NCBI GenBank assembly: GCA_947396885.1
Contig: OX377203.1
Location: forward strand, 2,852,001 to 2,916,000
Direction: 5' to 3'
DNA length: 64,000 nt
DNA from: Heligmosomoides polygyrus polygyrus
Lineage: Eukaryota; Nematoda; Chromadorea; Rhabditida; Heligmosomidae
Shown here: positions 37,841 through 50,400 of the stretch, in pieces
How the letters are laid out: each line of letters begins with the position of its first letter
Numbering within the stretch: position 1 is the first letter of the stretch
Made by a program: the position numbers and the translations under genes
The notes under the pieces: model-generated
What the model was told of the DNA's origin: nothing
The model's database searches: none
The model's input: the letters and a program-made list of their open reading frames with translations, nothing else

Positions 37841-37913
37841 GGAACCGCAGCGCAGTAGGCAGCGCGTCAGTCCCATAGTCTGAGGGCCGTGAGTTCGAGC
37901 CTCACCTGGAGCA
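37841..37913 (+). pseudogene. tRNA-Met-like relic
   Basis: Recognisable D-arm (CAGCGCAGTAGGCAGCGCG) and T-arm (GTGAGTTCGAGCCTCAC). The anticodon loop has become CCCATAG and the acceptor strands do not pair. Confidence 0.6.
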
Positions 37914-38489
37914 ACGTCTTTACATGGCCGCTCTACCCATCAGAATGGTCTGTCTGCCACGAGTGGGGAGGGCGTACTACAACGTTCAGCACTCTCCTCA
38001 ACATTATAAGGATGCCAAAGCTTTATTATCATATGCCACAGATCCTTTGCCACCAAAAACCACAGCAAACCAGCAAAACACGTGGAAATAAATAGAATTC
38101 TACGAAAAACTTTCCCTGCTGTTCTACATACTAGATGTTTGGGAGTTTTGAAAGTATTCACTGCTAATGACGTGAAGAGCAGGTCCTTCCTACGGTATGG
38201 GACTGTACAGATTCAGAATCCCATTGCACAACGAAGAACTACTCCAAAAACTCCTGTATTCAGTTCTAGGGAAAGATCTGACTGAGCACGTTAGCCGTGG
38301 GCGGCAGATAGACTGCTGGTCGTCCGAATGGTCGTGGCGCCATCGGCCGATAGAAGATCTGTGGCGCCAGCACACGTTTGATCGGGAGTGCAGTGGGTCT
38401 GGTTGGAGGAGCGAAGCCGTCCGACATCACCTGTAAGATGTACTGGTTTAGGAGACCCCCATGAAAGGGTAGAAGTCTAAAGAAGTGGT

Positions 38490-41400
38490 TCAGATGCTCA
38501 CAATTGCACTCGAGTTGTACTGCCCCAGATGGAACGGTTCCATCCGCCCTCCGAGACAACTGTGCAGGAATTTCTCGATGAATCCATATAGTGCTAGACG
38601 ATTCCTGGCCTAGAACAGTGGATCCTGTCTCTCTGACAGAATCAAGGCAGTCACTTGTGATCTACCTTTCTGCAACCATGACCTTCATCAGGATAAATAA
38701 TGTAGCTAACAGGGATGTTGTTCTTCTGCAAAGCAGCCACGAACTGATCTAAACCACTAGTCATCACATACAGTTCCAAAACGGGATCGGCATGTAACTA
38801 ACTGACCGGACCCCTGCCGATTCACACGAGGGTCGTTGGCTCCTTGGACGATCAGAAGCGGCTTCCTGACGCGGTCGGCGTAGAAGAACGGCGAGCGAGC
38901 GGCTAGTGACTGGCGTCCGGCTTCACTGGAACGACGAATTTCTGGGCTGTTTTGTGCAAAAAAAGTTATTGGAGTTTACGACCTTATTCAGTTCAATTTT
39001 GGCCTCACTTAGAAATAATTCTTACCTTTAGTTTGAAAGAGGGTTCAATCCCAAGGCGTGGAAGGGGCACCTTATAACGGGACTTGAGCCCCACCACTCG
39101 TTCTCTCGGCATGCTCACCCGCACCCCCATAAAAAATCACCTGGGAAGCCCCAACAAAAACCATTACGACAAAACAAAAACGAAGGATAAGGATAAGGAT
39201 AAAGGATGGCATTACTCAATCCCCTTTGGGATGCGCCACGCATTCTTCTTGTACGGAATGTCGTGGAGGCGATTTTAACACGTATTTGGCCATACAATGA
39301 CTTGCGGTGGCCAGCCGATGAACAATTCAGCGCTCTATCCTTCCCAGACAAGCCTGGTACCAATTTACCGACCCCGGAGGGAGGGAAGGCTTGGCTGGCC
39401 TGGGCGGGAAATCCGAACCAGGAACCTGGTATCGGGTGCACGCGACAGCCGGCGCCTCCTCCGACCGCGCTACACGCGCCTAAAAACAAAAACGAAGTCA
39501 AACAATAATAAGCAAAAAATACGCCTCGGGCGTGCACGAGGCACCTGTACATTCGTATCGCCCTACGGTGAATTATAACAAAATTTTTCAATATTTCAGC
39601 GATGGGACCCGCTGTTTTTACGGCAGGGCATTAGCTAAGCACTTTTATATGTTATACTGTGTGAGTTTATCTTCAAATACATACCACACACTACTACATA
39701 TTAGATTGGTGCAAAAGTTCTCGGACATTTGGGGCATGAAATATTTATTATCGCAACATTCGAACAACAATATCAAATCATTTGAAGTAACCACCGTTTA
39801 CATCAATTGTCTTTCGCCAACGTGCTGGTAAGTCATGGATGCCTGTTCTCCAAAACGTGGCCGGTTGTGATTCGAAAAACGTGAGCAGTGCCTCCTTGAC
39901 ATCCTCTCGGTTCGTGAATTGCTGGCCGTCCAAATAGCGTTGAGGGCTTGAAAACGAATGATAATCAGAAGGAGCGAGATCTGGTGAGTAAGGTGGATGT
40001 GGAAGAACGGTCCATCCGTAGTCCGCCAACTCAGCCGCCGTCGCTCTAGCAATATGCGGTCTAGCGTTGTCGTGTTGAAAATGCACCTTCACTTGCTCTC
40101 CTCGTGTGGTTTGAAGGTGGGCCCTCAACTTCCTCAGTTGGTTGACGTAAACCTCTGCCGTCACTGTTATCCCTTCGTCCAGCAGCTCCCAGTATTCTGC
40201 GCCAAGAACGCTCCACCAAATGCATAGCATCACCTTTTTCACGTGAAGGTCGGGTTTAGGAACGTCCTCTGCCTCTCCAGTTGCGTCAACCCACTGTACG
40301 CGCCGGTGATAATTAGAGTAGAGTATCCACTTCTCATCCCCGGTGGCAAGGTTGTCCAGCCATCCGTGGGTACGTCTGAGGGTAAGGAGAGACAGAGCGA
40401 CATCGGCTCTGCGATCCATGTCATGTTGTGTCAAGTTGTGAGGTGCCCAGCGACCCAATTTTTGCACCTTGCCCATCGACTTCAATCCTCGAACGACTGT
40501 TGAGTGACTAACACCAAGAGTGCTTGATAGTTCGCGAGTGGTTTGGTATGGGTCCGCTTCCACTCTACTTCGGAGGCCATCCAAATCCAGTGTCATCGGG
40601 CGCCCTTCTCGTTCATTACCTTCAACGGAGAATTCACCAACTGCAGACTTCGACAACCACTGGTACACAGCACTTCGAGCAGGAGCACTCTCGTTGTGAA
40701 CATCCTTCAGGCGACGATACGTTCGTTGGCACTGAGGCCAGATTGGTGCAGGAATAACATGACGTGCCGAATATGCGTCTCAGTTGGGATGAATTGCTTA
40801 GCCATAATAGCTGACGTTAACAACGCAGAAGTAAATGTTGGGAACAGTTTTGTAGCCCTTTCCTCTCTCTATCGATCGATCATTTACGCGTCGATACATG
40901 TGAGAAATTTGGCGGGAAAATGCGCTTTCAATTCAGGAGGGATCAAATGTCCGAGAACTTATGCACCAACCTAATATTTACAAGTGATTATGGAGAGTGC
41001 CGCCCCCTCCCCCTCCCGCCTTGGGATTGCACCTGAAAGAGAACCATCGCGCCATGTTATTTTTGCTCGATAAAGCGCATAGGTTCTACTTTTTCTTAAA
41101 AATAAAGGACTGTGAACGGAGTTAACGACTTCTCTTTGGAATGCGCCACGAATTATGCCCCTAGCGGTTGTCGTGGAAACAATTTAAAGCGCATTTTGCC
41201 TATACATGGATTTACTGTGGCCAGTCGATGAGCAAGTCAGTGTGTTATCCTTTTCAGACAAGTCTGGTTTCAGTTCTTCGAATCCAGGGAGATGAAGCGC
41301 ACGGTTGATCTTGGAATGATTCTTACCTTTAATTAGAGGAAGCATCATTGATCCATGTCACTTTTGCTTGACAAATTGCAGAAATTTTATCAATATCGAT

Positions 41401-44400
41401 TTTTATCGCTTGTTACATTACCGTTTGTCAAAGCTACCCTTCAAAAATGGTATTGAAGTCATGCAGTTAGTTTTTGAGCTCTCTGGCTCAATTTTTAACG
41501 TGGTCGCTTATTTTTTCTGTTGGCACTTGCACTCACCTCGACAAAACTTAGGATTGACCGTAATCAGAAAGAACAACCCCACAGTGACAACATCCTACTG
41601 TATCTTGATCGCCCTCTTCCCTAAACATCTTGAGGACCCCGTAGGGTGGTTTAAACTACCAGTTAGTTCCGATTCCTGTCTGCAGAGCGATGTCTTCAGC
41701 CAGTTTTCCCCTTCTTGCTCATGGCAGGCGCAGCGTTCCTCGTAGAGATGCGGTCATTCTGGTGATCTAGGCAGTACCGTATCTAAGCGATGACCTACTC
41801 GATAGGTGAAAGTGGTGACCAGCATATTGATCCACTCTACATCCTCGCTTCCAAGCTCACCGTCATCAGCTCGTGCTCCAGCTGGAGCCTCACCACCAAC
41901 GCTTCTTGTTGTCGATGCTCCTCCACCACATCTTGATACATAAGGTTGCAAGGAAAGTTCCCTCAGTTCTCGCACGCTCTAATATCAACGCGTACTAAAT
42001 TTTCATCACCAATTATCCACTCAATGTTTTGCACTCTTTAGAAAGTAGAAGACTTATTCTATTCAAAACATGTGCTCTCTAAGAATCACTACTGCACTTC
42101 CGAACATTGAACTTGGTCGAAAGTCCAGGGAAGCAAATGCATATGTTGCTGCTACAAAAAAAATCTTCGAGGCGTAAAAACTTCTTCCTACTAGATTCCA
42201 GCGATTCTTGACGGATTAGGGTAGTCAGGAAAGACACCCGATATCAGCTTCTTGGTTCGGATTTGCCGTTCAGGTCGATCAAGCATTCCATCCCTCCGGG
42301 GTTAGTGTATTGGTACTAGACTTATCTGGAAAGGATAAAGCGCTGAATCGTTCATCGGTTGGCCACCGCAAGTCACTGTATAGGCCAAATACGCATTCAA
42401 AATATCTCCACGATATGCCATAGAAGTAGGCGGGGCGCATCCCAACAGGCATTGATTAATGCCGTCTTTTATCCTTATCCTAAGAAAGATCCTACTATAT
42501 ATAAGTGAGAACGGTCGGTTGCAGTTGTCACCAGCTGTCAACTGTTGAAGTTGTCGACAGGCGTCCATGTTCAGACGACATGTCACCGATGTCGCGCAAA
42601 GGAGGTGCAGGTTGGGAAGAGATGTCCACCTACTCCTTCAACGCGTCCGGGTTTAGAAGAGGTGTCCGCGAGGTGGATCAACAGGGTCTGGGTTCAGAAC
42701 ACGTGTCACCGATATCCCACCAAGGACGTTCGGGTTGAGGAGAGGTGTCACCGATGTCGCGTGAGGGTTCCGGATTCAGTCGACGTGTTACCAGTGCCAT
42801 GTGGGACCAGAAATGGGGGACCGGTGAATGATGGGGTTCTAGTAAGGGGCACCAGTAAAGTTTTGACCAATAAACGAGGGACCAGAGAAGGTGGGAACCA
42901 GCAATGGGGGCCGGTGAGGGAGGATCCAGTGAAGGGGAAACCGGTGAAGGAGGGGGAGGGGTCCAGTGAAGAGGGGACCGGTGAGGAAGGTACCAGTAAT
43001 GGGGGATCGGTGAATGGTAGGAAGGGGTCCAGTGAAGGGGGACCGGAAAAGGGTTGATGAATAAAAGGAGGACCAGTTGGGGTGGGACCAGTAATGGGGA
43101 TCGGTGAAGGATAGGATGGCCAGCGAAGAAGGGACCAGTAAAGAGAGGTCCAGTGAAGGTGGGAGCAGTAGTAGGAACCGACGAAGGGGAAGGGGACCAG
43201 TGAATGGTGAACCGGAAAAGCGCTGACAATAAAGGGGAACCAGTGCTAAGGAGCCAGTTAAGGGGGGTCCAGTGGAGGTGATGGACCTGTTTTGCACTAT
43301 TCCGCTATAACATTCTATACAGCAAAACCAGTTTTTTTTAATGTAATGAATGAGAGGAGGTCTAAAGAGGAGAAGAAGACGTTCTGGGTGTTCTGTTCTC
43401 CGGGTTTGGGGCGAAGCCTCAACCAGACGTTTGGCGGCCGCCAGGCCGTTGAACGTCTGGTATTTTAGATAAGGTTGAACCGTCCTGATTAGTGCCCTCC
43501 TCTCTTTGCACCTCTAGGGACATTTTTGAGTCTATTTGGCGAAGTTAAACGTCACCCGACTCACTGTTGTATCGTTTTGAAATCAACTCTAACCACTCTC
43601 AGTCGATCCTTTAGGACAACTAGAAAAAACGTATGCTAAACTGAAGCTGTTAAGTCTGAAGCGTATAAATAGCAGTGATTCAATACTCCCTATGCACCCG
43701 TCCGTCCGCATACGTTTCAGAAATCATCATATAAAAGTTGAACAAAAGTAATCTTTATATAATATATTCATCAAACCTAGCCCTAATTTGTGTCTTTTTT
43801 TGTCGGACATCGGAATGCCTTCATTAGGCAAAGAATGCTTGTAACATAACACGATGTCGAGTTCACCTCCGATGGTTCCAAAGCTGTCGCTTCAGTCACT
43901 TTTCTCGCTCTAGTTGCTCCAGTCGCTGCTGCCGCCTGTTCATACTTCCGCGCTTCCGTCGCTCTTTTCACTGCTGTTGCGAAGTATGAACAGGCCTACA
44001 CTTGCTCGGATACGGGAGGAAGAACCTAGGTGTTCCTTGTCAGCGAACAACTGAGAGAAACGATAACAGCAAGGAAATCCCTACAGCGCCATACGGAGAT
44101 GTTCATCCTTCTTCAATCAACTCAACCTCAAGAAACAGCAAGATTCAGCAATACCTGCCAGCATCAATCTCGAACGCTGAAACATCCGAGAGACGGTCGC
44201 AGCGCACTTGAAGAGGAAAATATAGGTGACATGCAATACGAACTCAAGCAAACCGAAGGCTTAGTCAATACGGAGAGGTTGTGCATGGACAAGATTAAGA
44301 AGCTTGTGAAGACGATGGATTAGAAAGTGAGGTCTATAGTTTATCCCAGTCATCATTGTAGTCATGAGTCCTTGGCAATTGAGAGATGGGTTGGAAAACG

Positions 44401-47400
44401 AAATGGAAGTCGGTCCGACGACAAGCACAAGGTAGCCTCGCAAGCAGGTCCTGCATTGATTAAAGACACGGTCCGGAAAAGGCCGATTTCGAGAAATTCC
44501 TCCCCTAAGAGAAAGGTCCTCAATGCGAAAGATCCTGCTCCACAGACGAAACTGACCTCTTACGGACGAGGAATATATGTACTGGCTAATAGAACAGACC
44601 AATAACTATGAGGAGTTAACTTCCGATGAGTCCGCTCCACCAAACCAAGTTAGACTCTCAGAGAATATCCCTGAAACCGCTCAACGCTCAACGCTGGATG
44701 AAAGGCAACAGCTGCACAGGGACCCTGCCGACCTTGAGTTTGGATTCCAATCCTTGCCAAGGCAAAAAATAGACGAAGCATCAAGAGGAGTCGCTCCTCG
44801 TATCCAGTGTGCCTTTTGCAGAGCCTGGGGTCTCCACTACTTGGACTCTTGTCCTAAAATCAAAGACGAAAATGACAGCTTCTTCTTCATCACGGACAAG
44901 GACCTCTATCAGTACTGCCTCGAGGACTGCGATCCCGGAGGCACATTTAAGATGAACGACAAGGACTGTTGGCATTGCCAAAAAGTGGAAAAACAATTCC
45001 TCATTCTGAACGATGGAACCGCACACTCTGCAATATCCCAAATTCAAAGATGCTCAAAGGATCTAAGAAGTCAAACAAGAACTGGCCGGAGGTGAGCAGC
45101 AACAACCCGCTGGGAGTGTAGCTAAGCCACAATATTCAATAGGGTAAGCGGCTAGAAAGGTTGTTCGTTTTGATTTCCACGCTTAGCTCTTGAAGATAAG
45201 ATGGAAAACATTTAGGGATACGCTTAGATTCCACCATAAGAATGACTTTAAGCGTGCACATATAAGCCGTTCGATCCCGCGATCGAGGCACTGGTTGGCT
45301 CCTAACGACTCTTTTCCACCCTTCAGCTCCACCACTCGACGACTCGAGGCTCCTTGTCCAATAACCAATGCCCAATAATCAATAGAAGTTTGTGAAGTTT
45401 GTAGAAATAATAAACTTGTGTATACAACCGGTGTTATAAGTGTATTTTTCAGCTAACAGAACCAATAATCGCGTGGCATGTCAACTAGGCGAGCTAGCTG
45501 GGACCCATTAAATCTGGTGCATCAGCCGGAAGCGGTTTATTATTAAGTTTATTATTGCTACGAACTTCATTTACTACTATTGATTATTGTGTATTGATTA
45601 TTGAACAAGGAGCCTCGAGTCGTCGAGTGACGGAGCTGAAGGGTGGAAGAGAGTCGATAGGAGCCGAACAGAGCTTCGATCGTGGGTTCGCTCGGCTTAT
45701 ATATGCTAAGGTCGAAGGCGTTCTCATGGTGGAATGTAAGCCTACCCCTAAATGTTTTCCATCATATCTTCAAGAGCTAAGCGTAGAAATTAAAACAAAT
45801 GAACAGCCTTTCTAGCTGCTCACCTCATTGGTTAGGTCTATTTTGTTTAAAAGTACAAAATACCTATAAAGGAGGAGTAAAACCAGTGAGGACTCTTTCC
45901 TAGTCCAATAATAAGGTGAAGAAAGCTTTTTGTGTCTTGATTCTCTCACAGTAACGTCCCAACCAGGGATGTCCGGAATTTCCGCTTCCTTGGCCCGAAT
46001 TCCGGACTCCGGCCATTTTGGGCTCTTCCGTTCCGTGTTCCGCCTGTTTTTGCGCCGGAAGGCGAAAACGGAGATGAACACTGTTCCAGCACTGTGTAGT
46101 TTTCTATTGAACACAATCAGCGTGTCAGTGAAAAAGATTTTTCCTTCATATATTTGTGAGAAAAGTGCTGTTTGACAACTTTAGTATTAATATTCTTGAA
46201 ATTGGTTAGACTACCAAAAAAGAACTCAAAAATGACAACGGCTGGGTGCAGGGAAAAATTAATGTGCCACAAAGGCTATGTATGCACTGTATGCTAAGAA
46301 AATGCACTCAACATTTGAATGATCATAAAATTCTTAATCCATTAGTTACAAATAGCTTAGTAAGCATTAAGAAGAGAAACTAAAAACTTAGTAAGCGGTT
46401 CAGTAAAGGTTGTGGCATGCGAATTGTACTCCAAGATTACATCAGTGTTCCTGAACAAAGGTGCAAATTTTAATTTTTAATTTCGTTAAGTGTGTCGCAT
46501 CCATATGGAATTACGCTATTCACAAGTGCTTCGACACGCCTAACGGCGTGCCTCGCACTTGCGCGCTTCGCGCGACTTTGTAGCATCACTGACCTATGGA
46601 AAGTAGTTATTGTAAGACATAAAATTCGCTAGCATCTACGACTTGGTGCGTACTTTATCGGCATCAAGCCCTTCACCACTTCGGTACCTTCACCATAGAC
46701 ATTCCTTCCTGACCGGCCAGTAATGTCATTGGTTTGTGCTGCGCAGTGTTCTGTCCCTAAGGTTGTTCCTCCGCAATCGTTCTCATGCTCAACAGCTAGC
46801 GTTTCAAGTTGTCGTTGACATGTCTTCCGAAGGTAGGTTCCCCTCTCTCGTTTCTTCTTACTGGATCTAATTGCTGGTCCGCCTTTACTGGTCTTCCCTC
46901 CCCCTCTTTAGCCCCTACCTTCCTGGTCCAAACTACTAGCCCAGTTCTTTGTTTCTACTATTGACACATACTGGTCTCTTCTTGTTGGTTTTCCCGTCCT
47001 GGCCCCTCCTCCAGGTTCTTCCTTTCCATCCTGGTCGCTCTCCTGGTCCACCATTGAGGTCCCCCTTACCGCCCTTCTCCACTGTCCTCTTAGTGGTCCT
47101 CCCATGCTCATGGCACGGTCGGTGACACGTATTCAGAATCAGGATGCTTACTGCGCGAAGTGGGGGTCCGTTTTCTGGATCAAGAAGCTCAGAAGCGCAC
47201 GCAGTCGCCGCTGTGTCGAGCATGACGAGGCTATGCGTATGCAGATTCCTTCTTCTCCGTATGAATTCCCTCACGGCTCCCTTCTTGTAGGTTCCCCGTC
47301 CTAGTCCCGCCTCCAGGTCCCTTCTTCAAGTAATATTCCTCCTCACCCCCTCGGGATCATCCCTACTACTCTACCCCAATTAAGTAGGCCTCCCACGCTC

Positions 47401-50400
47401 ACGACACGACGACGGCGAGCGAACGCCCATTGTGTGACATCGGTGTCACTTCCTCTAAATCCGGTCTCTCTTAATGGTAATGGATCTCCTTGCTGACCCC
47501 CTTCGCTGATTGGTAACTCCCTAATGATCCTTACGTATTGATTAAACTCTTCTTGGTGCCACCTCCTGGCCTGCTTCATTGCTCTCCCCATCGACCATCA
47601 CGATGCTCCTCCTGGTCGTTGCCTTCTTACCGCCGTCGGTTCTCCACCCTCAACGTCTCCTTCTACTTTTACCCCTTTACTAGTTCTCTCATGCTTATGG
47701 CACGAAGTCGGCTTCTGGATCTGGACGCTCAACAACGCGCGTAGGTGCTGTTGTGTTAAGCAGTAAAGGGCTGCATTTTCCCTGCTGCAGCAACATCCCA
47801 CGTTCAACAGCAAAATTTGCTCCCGCTGTAGATGATGAGGCGTACTTCATTCAGGTTAGATCATCGACCGCCCTCGCAGTGGATAATGCCGCGTATCTCA
47901 CTTCGGTTAGATCACTCGACCGCTTTCGCTGGGGTGATGCGGCATACCTCACTTCGATTAGATCACTCCACGGACAAACTCTTTTATATATAGGTGGTGA
48001 TTTTTTGATGAAGCATCGCGAATATCTACCATGAGCTGTTGTTTTGATTGACTAGGGTGACTTATTGAACTCTGAAACAAATCTATTACTTCGAAAACCA
48101 TCTATGTACTATGGCCAGGTGTTTGGCTCATCAGGTCAGCTCTCTAAGATTTCCAATATTTGCAAATTTTATTTGAACGAGTTCTGCTAGCAATGTCACC
48201 GATATTTTGTCAGCGACGTAGTATATACAAGCATCTGCCTAACTTTTCGATACAGTGGAGAAAGCGACTTGACGCATTTTCAGTAAAGTTCAGCACGCGG
48301 CTGCTCAAAGCTTTCACAGAGGCGGACAATGGACTACTCTTTTAAATCACTTCCCTCAGAACATAGCTTGAAGAGACTGTGTATAGGAAATGTCCAGCTG
48401 TGTCATCTCGGGCGTAGGGTTTCTACGAGATGACACAGCTGGAGGAGCTGGGTTTCTCTGGCACAGACTGAATATTTCTGTGGAAGTGTGGTCCCACCGT
48501 GACTAATCAATCTTCCAGTTATCATCTTAGATCCCAGAATGAATTCTGAGTTCTAATTTTGGTGATTACAATGCAACTGCTCATGTTGAGTATACGGACA
48601 TGCATGCAGTCACCACGCCGTCAGTCACCACGACGCCACAGGTTTCTAAAAGTGTTGAGAGGGATCGCGGTTATTCTTCCCCTGGTACGCCGCGAGCGCT
48701 CATCGCACGCACGTACCCGCCGCAATATTCTCACGCATCTTTGCGACAGAGCGCGAAATCTTTCCTTCATAGCTGTGCGCGCTCAGGGGGAGTGCGCAGC
48801 TGGGGTTCTCGCAGCATCCAGGGTGTGTGCCATCCAAACTGCCCCTGTGGGAACTGCTTTTTTCGCTCAGGGAGAGTCCGAGGATGGATTCTGCGCTCTT
48901 CGAGCGCAGAATCAGGCTAGGGAAGGGACTCCAGGGTGTGTGCCATCCAAACCACCCATGTTTCCACATTTTCACTGCTTTCCACTGCAGTTTCCACTGC
49001 TTTCGTCGCTCAGGGAGAGTCCACGGAGCAGTGAGCAGCCACCGACCGACCATCGGCCGCCTTCCACATCGACTGACCGCGCTGACCTCGTTTTCCACGT
49101 TTGCCACGTGTCCGCGACGCGACCGCTCGCGGCGCAGCGAAGGAAGAATAGCCGCCATCGTTGATAGGGATCTCTTCCCTGCTACTCCAGTTATAGCCTT
49201 CACCCGAGTCAGTTTTTTTATACGGGTCTGTAAGTAACCTCAAGCGGTTAAGTCGGTTAAGTCTGCCGTTCAAAAAATATCAACGTCAAAAAAGTCAGAG
49301 GAAAACGTCGCAGGTACTAGATATGGAAAGATTGCATGCTGAAATAGTGAGAAATAGTAAGATAAGCCCTGAATTTGTTTTCGTTTATTGCTCAGCCATA
49401 GCTAAAAGGTTAGCATAGCAATATTATGAATTCATGCTTCGTTATGCTATGTTATGATGAGGATGAGCGTTAATCTGTGAAGGATTCTGCTGCTCCCAAA
49501 GTTCTGGGCAAGAAAAAGTGTAATAGAAGCCGCTTCTGACGCCGTTTCAGATGCAATTTTTGAAAAAATGGCGAACATGTGTTATTTCTGTTTCCGCGTT
49601 TCGTATTCGGGTTTCCGGCCGTTTTTGGGCGTTTCCGTTCCGTCTTTCGTCTTCCGCTTTTTCCAGAAAAATTTCCGCATATCCCTGGTCCCAACCCTCC
49701 TTATTTTGGTCAAATATTCGAAAATACTCACGTGTCGGTGTCGCCACCCGTCATTCGAAGGAATTCTTTGTAGGTGTCTCGCCAATACGGTGGAATAGTC
49801 TGAAGCAGTGTGATCAAGTTGGACGGTCCTACAATGTCCACACCACATGCGAACTCGTTCGGTGTGAAGGTGAGAGCGACCAGGGTCTCGTAGCCTCCAT
49901 AGCTGGCACCTGAACACAAGGGTTCGTTAGAAGAGTGTAAGAGGCCACATCTGATCACGAGTCTGACTATTCAGCTAATGGGAGGTTATTCTAGCCTTCC
50001 CGTACAGCTAGGTGTACAGCCTCATCGTCTTCTAACTCACCCATAATGGCTACCTCTGCCTTTGTGGTGATGCCTTTAGCGACGGCGAACTCCACAGAGT
50101 CCAGGATGTCGTTGTGCATCTTACGACTCCATTCACCGTCGCCAGCATTTCTAAGTCGCTTTCCGAAGCCGGTACTTCCTCGGTAGTTCACCTAGAAGTT
50201 GAAGCCCACTCGTTAGGTTGGGTCTCCATCTAGAGAGAGATGCCCCTACCTGAAGCACAGCATAGCCTCTGTTCGTCAGCAACGCGTTCTCTCCTGAGTA
50301 TCCATATTGATCTCGGTCATCTGGTCCACCGTGGACGAGGACGACCAGCTTTTGTGGCTCTACTGGCAGAAGACCAAGCTCGGCAAAGCCACGGTCGGCA

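Noticed and set aside
41754..41975. 73-codon minus-strand frame with [17 protein letters not shown] as a possible exon
   Set aside because: The corresponding sequences at 8.1 kb and 17.6 kb do not keep the frame, so there is no sign of protein-level conservation.
42678..43297. Pro/Ser-rich frames up to 183 codons
   Set aside because: Caused by the GGGGACCAGTGAAGG-type minisatellite; the pattern is seen in more than one frame.
48559..49237. Frames of 201, 106 and 136 codons
   Set aside because: GC-rich repeat region with no family similarity and overlapping open frames in all three phases.
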